A DNA stretch of 64,000 nt from the NCBI RefSeq assembly GCF_016765695.1, contig NZ_JAETGO010000059.1, positions 18,252-82,251 on the forward strand, read 5' to 3'. The position numbers and the translations under genes were made by a program. The stretch comes from Sporosalibacterium faouarense (lineage in GTDB: Bacteria; Bacillota; Clostridia; Tissierellales; VENL01). Shown here in pieces: positions 35,530-44,443 of this stretch; position 1 is the first letter of the stretch; every line of letters starts with the position of its first letter. The notes under the pieces were generated by a model. It had not been told where the DNA came from and ran no database searches. It saw only the letters and a program-made list of their open reading frames with translations.

Positions 35530-37071
35530 GTGAAATTATTTGATTTGCTACAAGCAGTCGATGTTGTTGAATCGTGGAACAAAAAGAATATCGATATTAG
35601 TGGTATAGCTTACCATTCAAAAAAAGTCGCTCCCGGAGATATTTTTGTTTGTATAAAGGGCTATAAAACAGATGGACATCGTTATGTAATGGGGGCAATA
35701 GCTAATGGAGCATCTGCCATTATCGTTGAAGACTATCAAGAAGGGTGGGATATTCCTCAAATCAGAGTTGAAGATAGTCGCAAGGCATTAGCGGCATTAA
35801 GTGATGAATTCTATAACAATCCGTCAAAGGATATGAAGATTATTGGAATTACTGCTACTAATGGGAAGACGACCACATCTTTTATGACTAATGCAATCCT
35901 AGAAGGTCATGGACTAAAAACTGGGCTTATAGGAACGGTAAAGGTTAAAATAGGAGATAGCTATGAGCCTTCTAAACTAACCACACCAGAATCACTAGAT
36001 TTGCACCATTACTTTGCTAAAATGAGAGACCAAGGTATAACTCATGTTACCATGGAAGCATCATCTTCGGCTCTATATCTTAAAAGAGTAGGTAATGTCG
36101 ATTTTGATATTGTGACTTTAAACAATATTAGTAGAGAGCATATTGACCTACATGGTTCCTTTGAAGAATATTTTGAAAGTAAATCGAGCTTAATTAAGAA
36201 TGCAGGACCAGATAAATGGGCCATACTGAACTTAGATTGCCCATATTCTTCATCTCTAATAGATAGTACACAGGCGCAAGTGTTAACTTTTGGCGTTGAG
36301 AGGAGAGATGGACATTTAGCATGTAAAAACTTAGATTTATCCACTGGTAGAGCAAAATTTACTGTAGAAATAGGTAGATCTTTTAAAGTAGGGAATATAA
36401 GATATGAGCCTAGGAGTTTTGATATTGAGCTTTCAGTTCCTGGATATCATTCGGTTTATAATTCGATGGTAGCTATTTCAATTGGATTATTATGTGGTAT
36501 TCCAATTTCTACTATACAAGAGAGTATAAAGAGTTTTAATGGAGTAGAGAGAAGATTTGAATTTATATTTGAAGAAGATTTTAAGATTATAGACGATCAT
36601 TTTGCCAATAGTGGAAATATTGATGTAACTTTAGGGACATTGGATTTCATGGACTATAATAATCTAAATTTAGTATATGCTATTAGAGGTGGACGAGGTC
36701 CAACTGTGAATAGAGAAAATGCTGAAACGATTGTTAAGTGGGCATCTAAGCTTGGAATATCAGAAATAGTAGCTACGCTAAGTAAATCTCATGTGACTGA
36801 TAAGGATATAGTTACGGAAGAAGAGCTAGAAGTTTTTTTAGAAGTAATCTCTGATGCAGGTATTAAGGTTCAATTATATGAGGAGCTACCACAAGCTATA
36901 TCCCATGCACTAAAAAATGTAGGGGATAATGATGTAGTTTTATTATCTGGATGTCAAGGAATGGATTATGGTGCTCAGATTGCATTGGAGCAGCTACACA
37001 AGTTGAGACCAGAGATAGATAAGAAGAGATTATTTGCACCTCTTGAAAATAGAGTAGCAGGAATAATATAA
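35530..37071 (+). CDS. MurE-like Mur ligase with non-canonical amino-acid-binding loop
   Basis: 513 residues from GTG 35530 (GGGAGAT upstream). All three Mur ligase domains are present: substrate-cap domain (VAPGDIFVCIKGYKTDGHRY), ATPase domain (ITATNGKTTT, TTPES, K218 in the ESKSSL carbamyl-lysine position), and C-terminal domain (FNGVERRFE). Two canonical MurE features differ: the usual SSHAL/SSQGL site reads EASSSAL (176-182), and the DNPR-type loop that selects meso-DAP or lysine reads IRGGRGPTVNRE (385-396). It therefore looks like a MurE relative with another amino acid or another acceptor, not the housekeeping enzyme. It is paired with the ATP-grasp ligase at 34293. Confidence 0.85.
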   Translation: MKLFDLLQAVDVVESWNKKNIDISGIAYHSKKVAPGDIFVCIKGYKTDGHRYVMGAIANGASAIIVEDYQEGWDIPQIRVEDSRKALAALSDEFYNNPSKDMKIIGITATNGKTTTSFMTNAILEGHGLKTGLIGTVKVKIGDSYEPSKLTTPESLDLHHYFAKMRDQGITHVTMEASSSALYLKRVGNVDFDIVTLNNISREHIDLHGSFEEYFESKSSLIKNAGPDKWAILNLDCPYSSSLIDSTQAQVLTFGVERRDGHLACKNLDLSTGRAKFTVEIGRSFKVGNIRYEPRSFDIELSVPGYHSVYNSMVAISIGLLCGIPISTIQESIKSFNGVERRFEFIFEEDFKIIDDHFANSGNIDVTLGTLDFMDYNNLNLVYAIRGGRGPTVNRENAETIVKWASKLGISEIVATLSKSHVTDKDIVTEEELEVFLEVISDAGIKVQLYEELPQAISHALKNVGDNDVVLLSGCQGMDYGAQIALEQLHKLRPEIDKKRLFAPLENRVAGII

Positions 37072-37076
37072 ATTTA

Positions 37077-37106
37077 AAAGATGATCATTTAGTGATCATC
37101 TTTTTT
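37077..37106 (+). terminator. Rho-independent terminator after the MurE-like gene
   Basis: GATGATCA, loop TTTAG, TGATCATC, then six T. A compact classical terminator directly after the stop. Confidence 0.9.
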
Positions 37107-37283
37107 GTTACCGCATAGATGTGTTTAGATTAATATATATAATGGTAAAAAATATATAAGATGCTTTTGTAAAAAAAGAACGATAAAAAGTTATTTCAGT
37201 TTTTGAGACAACACATATAAGTGTATAATATAGAATATAAAGAATATATAAAGTCAAAAAATAAGTATCTAAGGAGGAAAAGT

Positions 37284-38039
37284 ATGAAATTAATTTCATG
37301 GAACGTAAATGGTTTAAGGGCTTGTGTACGCAAAGGCTTTATGGATTATTTCAAAGACATAAATGCAGATGTATTTTGTGTTCAAGAAATTAAATTGCAA
37401 GAAGGACAAATAGAATTAGACTTGGAAGGATATGAACAATATTGGAATTATGCAGTTAAGAAAGGATATTCAGGAACAGCAGTATTTACTAAGAAGAAGC
37501 CCTTATCTGTAAAATATGGGGTAGGTATTGAGGAACATGAACAAGAAGGAAGAGTTATAACATTGGAATTCAAAGAGTTTTTCTTAGTAAATGTATATAC
37601 GCCAAATGCTCAAAGAGGTTTAGCTAGATTGGAGTATAGAATGACATGGGAAAATGTGTTTAGAGAATACTTAATGGAGTTGGATGCAAAGAAACCTGTT
37701 ATCCTTTGCGGAGACTTAAATGTAGCTCACAATGAAATAGACTTAAAGAATCCAAAATCCAATAAGAAAAATGCTGGTTTCTCAGATGAAGAGAGGGGAA
37801 AGATGACTGAATTATTAGGGACTGGATTTACAGATACATTTAGATACTTATATCCTGATAAGGAAGAAGCTTACTCCTGGTGGTCATATATGAGAAAGGC
37901 AAGGGAGAGGAACTCTGGATGGAGAATTGACTATTTTATTGTATCTGAAAGGTTAAATGACAAAATTGTTGATTCAGAAATTCATTCAGAAATAATGGGA
38001 AGTGACCATTGTCCAGTAGCATTAGAAATAAATCTATAA
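37284..38039 (+). CDS. xth: Exodeoxyribonuclease III (AP endonuclease)
   Basis: 251 residues from ATG 37284, which has AAGGAGG 7 bp upstream. It belongs to the EEP nuclease fold: MKLISWNVNGLRACVRKGF, CVQEIKL (metal Glu), VYTPNAQRG, LCGDLNVAHNEID, YSWWSYM and the catalytic GSDHCPVALE. It nicks DNA 5' of abasic sites and digests duplex DNA 3'-5', so it acts after glycosylases such as the uracil-DNA glycosylase encoded at 17721. Length is normal. Confidence 0.97.
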   Translation: MKLISWNVNGLRACVRKGFMDYFKDINADVFCVQEIKLQEGQIELDLEGYEQYWNYAVKKGYSGTAVFTKKKPLSVKYGVGIEEHEQEGRVITLEFKEFFLVNVYTPNAQRGLARLEYRMTWENVFREYLMELDAKKPVILCGDLNVAHNEIDLKNPKSNKKNAGFSDEERGKMTELLGTGFTDTFRYLYPDKEEAYSWWSYMRKARERNSGWRIDYFIVSERLNDKIVDSEIHSEIMGSDHCPVALEINL

Positions 38040-38104
38040 AAAAATATAAAATATGAGCTAAAATCATTGCTTTAATTGTATTAAGAGAGTGAGGTTATTA
38101 ATCT

Positions 38105-38971
38105 ATGAGTTATAAGAAATCTATAATAGAAAATATAAAAAAAAGAATATCTGATAGAACCTTCGAGAGTAAGGAAATAACTGAAGAGCATTATGATTTA
38201 ATAAAAAACTATATTAGTGAAGAAAAGAACTTGATTAGTCCTTTGGGAAACAGAATTAAATTTGAATTAATTGATGTTAAAGATAATAATACTGGTAAAG
38301 GTTTAAAAATAGGAACATATGGAATTATAAAAAATCCACAGGCTTATATTGCTGGAATAACAAAAAAAGATAAAATATCATTAATTGAGTTTGGTTATAT
38401 TTTTGAAAAATTAGTTTTGTTTTTAACTGAATTAGGAATAGGAACATGCTGGTTAGGAGGAACTTTTACTAGAGATTCCTTTGAAAGGGAAATTGAGTAT
38501 AAAAGTGATGAGATAATACCTTGCGTGACGCCAATAGGGTATCCTAAAAACAAAAAAAGACTTTTAGAAAAGACAATGAGAGCATTAGTTAAGGCCAATA
38601 ATAGAAAGGATTGGGAATCGCTTTTTTATGACAATGATTTCAACTCACCATTGAGTAAGGAAAATTCAGATATATATGCTGTTCCGATAGAGATGGTAAG
38701 ATTAGGTCCGTCTGCATCCAACAAGCAACCTTGGAGAATTGTACTTTCTAAAGATAGAAAAAACTGCCATTTTTATCTCGAACATACTCCAAATTATGGT
38801 GGAAGTAAGATGGGGTTTGATATGCAAGTGATAGATATGGGAATAGCTATGTGCCATTTTGATTTAACTTGTAGAGAATTAAATATGGATGGTGAATGGA
38901 AGATTGATAATCCTAATATAACTTTACCAAAGGAGAATATGGAATACATGATCAGCTGGCACTTAAATTAA
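38105..38971 (+). CDS. Nitroreductase-family protein (double-length type)
   Basis: A 288-residue FMN-dependent-fold protein of the large clostridial 'putative nitroreductase TM1586-like' kind. Flavin-binding landmarks are RISDRTFESKEITEEHYDLI at the start and VRLGPSASNKQPWRIVL (about 199-215), with LVLFLTELGIGTCWLGGTF in the middle. It probably reduces a quinone, nitro or other electrophile with NAD(P)H, but the substrate is unknown. The ribosome-binding site is weak (GAGTGAGG). It is 65 bp after xth and may be read through from it. Confidence 0.82.
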   Translation: MSYKKSIIENIKKRISDRTFESKEITEEHYDLIKNYISEEKNLISPLGNRIKFELIDVKDNNTGKGLKIGTYGIIKNPQAYIAGITKKDKISLIEFGYIFEKLVLFLTELGIGTCWLGGTFTRDSFEREIEYKSDEIIPCVTPIGYPKNKKRLLEKTMRALVKANNRKDWESLFYDNDFNSPLSKENSDIYAVPIEMVRLGPSASNKQPWRIVLSKDRKNCHFYLEHTPNYGGSKMGFDMQVIDMGIAMCHFDLTCRELNMDGEWKIDNPNITLPKENMEYMISWHLN

Positions 38972-39103
38972 GGGAAATAATTGCGTAGTATAATAAATAT
39001 TGTCTATGAACTAATTTCATTAGAGAACATTAGATATTGTAGATTGGTTTATATGATTATATAATATGGGTAATTTTAAATAATTTTATAGGGGGTTATT
39101 CCC

Positions 39104-39670
39104 ATGAATGAAGTTAATGAAAAAAATCAATATGAAACTGCCATATTTGCTGGTGGATGCTTTTGGTGTATGGTTTCTCCTTTTCATGTCTTAGATGGAA
39201 TAATTGAAGTTAAGGCAGGTTATACAGGAGGCCATATAAAGAATCCTACATATGAGGATGTAAAATCTCAAAAATCAGGACATTATGAAGTGGTTAGAAT
39301 AACTTATGATCCTAAAGTAATAAGTTATAATAAGCTATTAAAGGCTTATTGGTTACAAGTGGATCCAACTGATGATGAAGGTCAATTTCATGACAGGGGA
39401 CCATCATATAGAACGGCTATTTTCTATACAACAGAAGAACAAAGGGAAAAAGCGGAAGAATCTAGGAAGGATATTGAGGAGTCTGGTAGATTTTCTGACC
39501 CAATAGTAACTAAAATACTTCCTGCGGTTATCTTCTATGAAGCAGAGGAATATCATCAAGATTTTTATAAAAAAGAACCTGATATTTATAAGGATGATAG
39601 AAAAATTTCAGGGAGAGATGAGTTTATAAAAAAATATTGGGGAGATGAATATTGGGAAATATTTGAATAG
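39104..39670 (+). CDS. msrA: Peptide-methionine (S)-S-oxide reductase
   Basis: 188 residues. The active-site motif GGCFWCM sits at residues 17-23 with the catalytic cysteine first; VKAGYTGGHIKNPTYEDV, SGHYEVVRITYDP and QVDPTDDEGQFHDRGPSYR are all family hallmarks. It repairs methionine-S-sulfoxide in proteins at the expense of thioredoxin. No MsrB domain is fused. The ribosome-binding site is GGGGG. Its presence fits oxidative-damage defence in an anaerobe. Confidence 0.97.
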   Translation: MNEVNEKNQYETAIFAGGCFWCMVSPFHVLDGIIEVKAGYTGGHIKNPTYEDVKSQKSGHYEVVRITYDPKVISYNKLLKAYWLQVDPTDDEGQFHDRGPSYRTAIFYTTEEQREKAEESRKDIEESGRFSDPIVTKILPAVIFYEAEEYHQDFYKKEPDIYKDDRKISGRDEFIKKYWGDEYWEIFE

Positions 39671-39766
39671 ACAACTAATTAAGAGCATCATGTGGTGCTT
39701 TTGATTTTTTTGTGATATAAATATTAATGAGTGAAAGAATATAATATAAAAGAAGGAGGAATAAAA

Positions 39767-40876
39767 ATGATAAATCAAGATAGGATAGTTAAGGAATTTA
39801 TGAAGTATGTTCAGATAGATAGTCCAACGAAGAATGAGAAGGCATTTGCAGAATTTATAAGTAAAGAATTAGAAGAATTAGGAGCAGAAATATACATAGA
39901 TGATGCAGGTGAAAAATCAGGATGCAATACAGGAAATGTTATAGCAAAGCTAAAAGGAAGTAAAGATGTTGATGCAATACTTTTTAGTTGTCATATGGAT
40001 ACTGTTTCTCCAAGTATTGGAATTAAGCCAATAATAAAAGGAGATGCAATATATTCTGATGGAACAACTATTTTAGGAGCAGACGATAAAGCGGGGATAG
40101 CTGCTATCTTGGAGGCCTTGAAAGTAATTAAAGAAGAAAATGTTGAGCATGGACCTATTGAAATTGTATTTAGTGTATATGAAGAAGGTGGCTTATTTGG
40201 AGCTAAGAACTTGGACTATGGAAAATTAGAATCTAAAAAAGCTATTGTATTAGATAGTGGTGGAGATCCAGGAGAAATAATTATCCAAGGACCTGCACAA
40301 GATAAAATAGATGTAAAGGTTATAGGTAAGCCAGCCCATGCTGGTGTTGCACCAGAGGAAGGAATAAGTGCTATAAATGTTGCAGCCCATGCAATAAGTA
40401 AAATGAAATTATTAAGAGTGGATAAAGAGACTACTGCAAATATTGGAATAATTGAAGGTGGCAATGCTACAAATATAGTAACGCCTGAAGTAAATATTAA
40501 AGCTGAAGCTAGAAGTCTTAGTAATGAAAAACTAGACAATCAAACAGCCCATATGGTTAAGTGTTTTGAAGATACTGCAAATGAATATAATACAAAAGTA
40601 GAGATTGAAACATCAAGAATGTATGGAGCTTTTACCATAGATGAAGGCGATGAACTTGTAAAACTTGTAAAAAATGCTTGTGAGAATATAGGAATAAAAT
40701 CTTTCACTAATTCCACAGGAGGCGGTAGTGATACAAATATACTTAATGGCAATGGTATTAAGGCTCTGAACTTAGGTATAGGAGAAAGAAAACCACATAC
40801 ATTAGAAGAACATATTTATATTAAAGACTTAGTTAATTCATCAAAATTGGTATTGGAAATTATTAAGTCAATATAG
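39767..40876 (+). CDS. M20-family metallopeptidase (PepT/YqjE-like)
   Basis: 369 residues from ATG 39767 (AAGGAGG upstream; the frame to 39731 is leaderless). Zinc-site motifs are FSCHMDTVSP (His, Asp), LGADDKAGIAA (bridging Asp), YEEGGLFGAKNLDY (catalytic Glu-Glu) and LDSGG; the dimerisation domain and C-terminal PHTLEEHIYI with its His are present. It is a cytoplasmic di-zinc exopeptidase of the peptidase-T-like group, probably releasing amino acids from short peptides. Confidence 0.92.
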   Translation: MINQDRIVKEFMKYVQIDSPTKNEKAFAEFISKELEELGAEIYIDDAGEKSGCNTGNVIAKLKGSKDVDAILFSCHMDTVSPSIGIKPIIKGDAIYSDGTTILGADDKAGIAAILEALKVIKEENVEHGPIEIVFSVYEEGGLFGAKNLDYGKLESKKAIVLDSGGDPGEIIIQGPAQDKIDVKVIGKPAHAGVAPEEGISAINVAAHAISKMKLLRVDKETTANIGIIEGGNATNIVTPEVNIKAEARSLSNEKLDNQTAHMVKCFEDTANEYNTKVEIETSRMYGAFTIDEGDELVKLVKNACENIGIKSFTNSTGGGSDTNILNGNGIKALNLGIGERKPHTLEEHIYIKDLVNSSKLVLEIIKSI

Positions 40877-40882
40877 TGAGGG

Positions 40883-40911
40883 TAAGCTAGGATTAAATCC
40901 TAGCTTATTTA
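40883..40911 (+). terminator. Terminator after the M20 peptidase
   Basis: TAAGCTAGGATT / AATCCTAGCTTA form a perfect stem with almost no loop, followed by TTTAC. Confidence 0.75.
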
Positions 40912-41134
40912 CTATGTATCCTTAATTTCAAGACTCTATGCATAATAAAAAGGAAATATATGTATTTGAAGAAAAAATTGGAAATTTCTTCTCGATTACT
41001 ATATAATTGTCTTTGGTGATAGTAGTAAAAAAATATGATGTATTAATATTATGTATACTAATATTTGTTTAATAACTTGGGGGGATTGATTAACTACATT
41101 TTATTTGGTACTGCGAATGTAATGGGGGTATATT

Positions 41135-42685
41135 ATGAGTACTAAGCTACAAATCAAGCGGGAAAGAGTGTTTTCATTTCTAAAAATTAAGCATAATACA
41201 ATAATAGATGTGAATGAAAGTTTCTTAGATCTAACAGGATATTTTAAAAGTGAAATTCTTGGGGAAGATTTTAAAGAGTTCTGTGTTGAGAAATTAAGAT
41301 TGACATTCGATATTATAAGCTTGACAAGGGGAATAAAAAGGACAAAAGGTTTTTTATTTACTAAAGATTTAAAACCAAGGGAAATATTTGTTTATTGCAA
41401 TTCTATTGGTGAGAGTGGGAAAATTAAAACCTTTGTATTTAAGGAACTAAGGGATACTACTATAGAAGAAAAGTTTCCTTATATCGATCAATTGTATTCA
41501 TACAATGTATCAGGAGTGGCTATATTTGCAATAACACCTGATATTGTTTTGTTAAAAGCAAATGAAACCTTCTTAGATTTTCTTGATAATCCTTTTAATA
41601 AAAAAGAAAATTCTATAGGAAAAAAAATTCATGAAATTATAACAGGTTGGCAGGGAAGTTCATCAGAAAGAATATGGAAAAAAGTAATAAGGACAGGGGA
41701 GTATTTTTATCTAGATGAGTATAGATATGATAGATTTGACAGGGGAGTAACATACTGGAAAGTTACACTAATGCCTATTAAGATTGAAGGAAAGGTAAAA
41801 TTTGTAATTGAAATGACTGAAGAAATAACTGAAAGGGTTATAAATAGAAAAAGGATAGTAGATCAAGCATTAATGATAAAAAAGCAAAGAGATGAACTCG
41901 AGGCTTCATTAAAAATGAAGGATGAATTTCTTACTATTGTTTCTCATGAGTTTAAAACTCCTTTAAATGTTATAAATTCGGCCGTCCAAGTTATGGAATT
42001 GGTATGTGGTAATGAATTATCTGACAAAGCTGTAGACTTCTTAGATAAAATAAAACAAAACACCCTAAGACAGCTTAGGTTAGTTAATAATGTTTTAGAC
42101 ATGACAAAAATTAATAATGGGAAAATCATATTAAATAAAGAGAATATAGATATTGTTTACTTTACTGAAACTATAACTCAATCTGCTCGTTCATATGCTA
42201 AGCAAAAAGGAATAGAGGTGTCATTTGACGCAAAGGTTAAACAAATTATAATTGGAATTGATGACGAAAAATATGAAAGAATTCTTCTGAACCTTTTGTC
42301 TAATGCAATCAAGTTTACTACTGTAGGAGGAAAAATTTTTGTAACTGTAAGTCAACTAAAGGATAAGGTTTTCATAGAAGTTGAGGATACGGGTACGGGT
42401 GTACCAGAAGATAAACAAGAAGCCATTTTTGAACGCTTTGGTCAAGTTGATAACTCCTTAAGTAGGCAGGCTGAAGGGACAGGGATAGGACTATCATTGG
42501 TTAAAGCTCTCGTACAAGCTATGGATGGGTCAATTTTATTAAATAGTATGGAAGGTAAAGGGAGTAGATTTACTGTATCATTACCATTAGTCAGACTAGA
42601 AACTGATAATTGCGAAAACGTTAGGCTAGATGATTTTCGCTTAACACAGGCAATTAAGACGGAGTTTTCAGATATTTATCTATAA
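41135..42685 (+). CDS. Soluble PAS sensor histidine kinase
   Basis: 516 residues and no membrane segment. Two PAS-like regions occupy about 10-110 and 120-235 (VNESFLDLTGYFKSEILGED; AIFATTPD-like YNVSGVAIFAITPDIVLLKA). A coiled coil leads into the dimerisation box with His271 (IVSHEFKTPLNVI), then the ATP domain: LLSNAIKFT (N box), VEDTGTGVPED (G1), FERFGQVDNSL (F) and EGTGIGLSLVKALV (G2). It autophosphorylates and should pass phosphate to a response regulator, but none is adjacent, so it is an orphan kinase. The input signal is cytoplasmic and unknown. Confidence 0.93.
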   Translation: MSTKLQIKRERVFSFLKIKHNTIIDVNESFLDLTGYFKSEILGEDFKEFCVEKLRLTFDIISLTRGIKRTKGFLFTKDLKPREIFVYCNSIGESGKIKTFVFKELRDTTIEEKFPYIDQLYSYNVSGVAIFAITPDIVLLKANETFLDFLDNPFNKKENSIGKKIHEIITGWQGSSSERIWKKVIRTGEYFYLDEYRYDRFDRGVTYWKVTLMPIKIEGKVKFVIEMTEEITERVINRKRIVDQALMIKKQRDELEASLKMKDEFLTIVSHEFKTPLNVINSAVQVMELVCGNELSDKAVDFLDKIKQNTLRQLRLVNNVLDMTKINNGKIILNKENIDIVYFTETITQSARSYAKQKGIEVSFDAKVKQIIIGIDDEKYERILLNLLSNAIKFTTVGGKIFVTVSQLKDKVFIEVEDTGTGVPEDKQEAIFERFGQVDNSLSRQAEGTGIGLSLVKALVQAMDGSILLNSMEGKGSRFTVSLPLVRLETDNCENVRLDDFRLTQAIKTEFSDIYL

Positions 42686-42792
42686 TATTAGATTGAGCTT
42701 TTTCTATTGAAACAATGAAATATATATTATGATTACTCTATACTAGTTTTGTACAAGCCATTTTGCTATTATATATTTTGGAGGTGGATTAC

Positions 42793-43911
42793 TTGGAAAC
42801 CTATGCTATGCCTATTAAAACAGCATTTTTAACATTTCCTATTTTGGCTCTTGTATTTACACTTCCTTTTCTTATTTATCAATTTCGAAAATATAAGTAT
42901 GTAAATAGACTAAGGGCATTTATACTTTATTCTATGCTATTATATCTTTTAGTTAGTTTTTATCTTGTAATACTTCCATTACCAGCAAATAGAGATACTA
43001 GTAGCTTAATGAATGGTAGTATACAATATTTTCAATTAAGACCTTTTAACTTTATTTCAGAAATAGGCAGGAGTAACACAATAAGTTTAGGTGATTTTAA
43101 TAGCTATATTGGCTTAATGAAAAAAAGCGTTTTTTTCCAAGCTGCTTTTAATGGAATTTTATTATTACCACTGGGAGTATATTTAAGATATTATTTTAAG
43201 AAGGGCTTAGTGGAATCAGTTATAACAGTATTTCTGGTTTCATTATTCTTTGAAGTAACTCAATTAACTGGACTGTATACAATTTATAATTATCCTTATA
43301 GAGTTTTTGATGTAGATGATTTAATTCTAAATACCTTTGGAGGATTACTTGGATATATTATTTCACCAGCTTTTACTTTCTTCCTTCCAAAATCAGATAA
43401 TCTTGATAAGAATGTGGACTTAAAGGAAATGAAGGTGGGTTATGTAAGAAGGTTTATAGCATTTTTGGTAGACTGGTTTTTAATAATTTTTGTCATTTCT
43501 TTTGTGCCTATTGAAAAAGAATACATGATATTTGTTTATGCATTAGTGGTTTTTGTTTATTTTATTGTAATAACTTATTTTACTAGAGGAAAAACACTAG
43601 GGAAATCACTAGTTAAGATAAAAGTAAAAGGAAATAATGATAAATTGTTTTTTATTAGATTATTTGTCCGATATAGCTTTCTGTATTATGGTTTTTTTGG
43701 ACTAAACTATTTGCTCATTAAAGGACTAGCGTTTATGAATGATGGGATAATAAAAATATTGTTATTAAGTTTTATAATTCTAGTAAATATTGTTTTTATG
43801 GTACACGGAGTCTTAAAACTAGCAGAAAAAGATAATAGATTGTTTTACGAAAGAATTAGTAATACCAAAAACGTGATTGAAGTAGACAATAAACGGAAAG
43901 AAGTGACATAA
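42793..43911 (+). CDS. VanZ-RDD fusion membrane protein
   Basis: 372 residues from TTG 42793, which has GGAGGTGG just upstream; the frame to 42763 has none. Residues to about 190 are VanZ-like with several membrane helices (VILPLPANRD, FNGILLLPLGVYLRYYF, FFEVTQLTGLY, YPYRVFDVDDLILNTFGG). From about 215 an RDD domain follows (VGYVRRFIAFLVDWFLIIFV, RGKTLGKSLVKIKVKG). VanZ homologues affect glycopeptide or lipid-linked envelope chemistry; RDD proteins are often transport-like. The function of the fusion is unknown. The EamA gene starts directly after its stop codon. Confidence 0.85.
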   Translation: METYAMPIKTAFLTFPILALVFTLPFLIYQFRKYKYVNRLRAFILYSMLLYLLVSFYLVILPLPANRDTSSLMNGSIQYFQLRPFNFISEIGRSNTISLGDFNSYIGLMKKSVFFQAAFNGILLLPLGVYLRYYFKKGLVESVITVFLVSLFFEVTQLTGLYTIYNYPYRVFDVDDLILNTFGGLLGYIISPAFTFFLPKSDNLDKNVDLKEMKVGYVRRFIAFLVDWFLIIFVISFVPIEKEYMIFVYALVVFVYFIVITYFTRGKTLGKSLVKIKVKGNNDKLFFIRLFVRYSFLYYGFFGLNYLLIKGLAFMNDGIIKILLLSFIILVNIVFMVHGVLKLAEKDNRLFYERISNTKNVIEVDNKRKEVT

Positions 43912-44328
43912 ATGTATTATATCTCAATGATTATAGTAATTGCAGCATCAGTTTTGTATCATATTTCGCAGAAATCAATTGGAGAAAATGTAAGTCCTAT
44001 TATTTCGATGATAGTGACTTATATTGTAGCTTTAGTATTATCACTTATAGCTTTGATATTCTTTCCCAGTAAGGATATAGTGAGTTCTGTAAAAGAGCTG
44101 AATTGGGCGAGTTATGTTCTTGGAATATCGGTGTTTGCAATTGAGATTGGTTTCTTATTAGTTTATAGAAGTGGTTGGAGTATTAATGTTACAGCATTAT
44201 TTTCCAATATAATAACTACAATAATTTTAATTTTTATTGGAATATATTTATTAAAAGAGCAAATATCTCCAGTTAATATGGTAGGAATAGGATTAAGTAT
44301 CATTGGATTAATACTAATGCAAAAGTAA
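43912..44328 (+). CDS. Half-size EamA (DMT superfamily) membrane protein
   Basis: 138 residues with five hydrophobic segments, the length of a single EamA repeat rather than the usual two. The family look is clear in SVLYHISQKSIGENVSPIIS and ending VNMVGIGLSIIGLILMQK. Such short members probably work as dimers, moving small metabolites. Its ATG directly follows the TAA of the VanZ-RDD gene, so translation is likely coupled. Substrate unknown. Confidence 0.8.
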   Translation: MYYISMIIVIAASVLYHISQKSIGENVSPIISMIVTYIVALVLSLIALIFFPSKDIVSSVKELNWASYVLGISVFAIEIGFLLVYRSGWSINVTALFSNIITTIILIFIGIYLLKEQISPVNMVGIGLSIIGLILMQK

Positions 44329-44443
44329 TAATATAATAGATATTTTTTACACTAAACACACATACTATCATTAGAGAGTTATATTATGAAGTGATTATTC
44401 TTTAATCTACTTAAAAATAAAACTCCGAAAGGAATGAAGCAAG

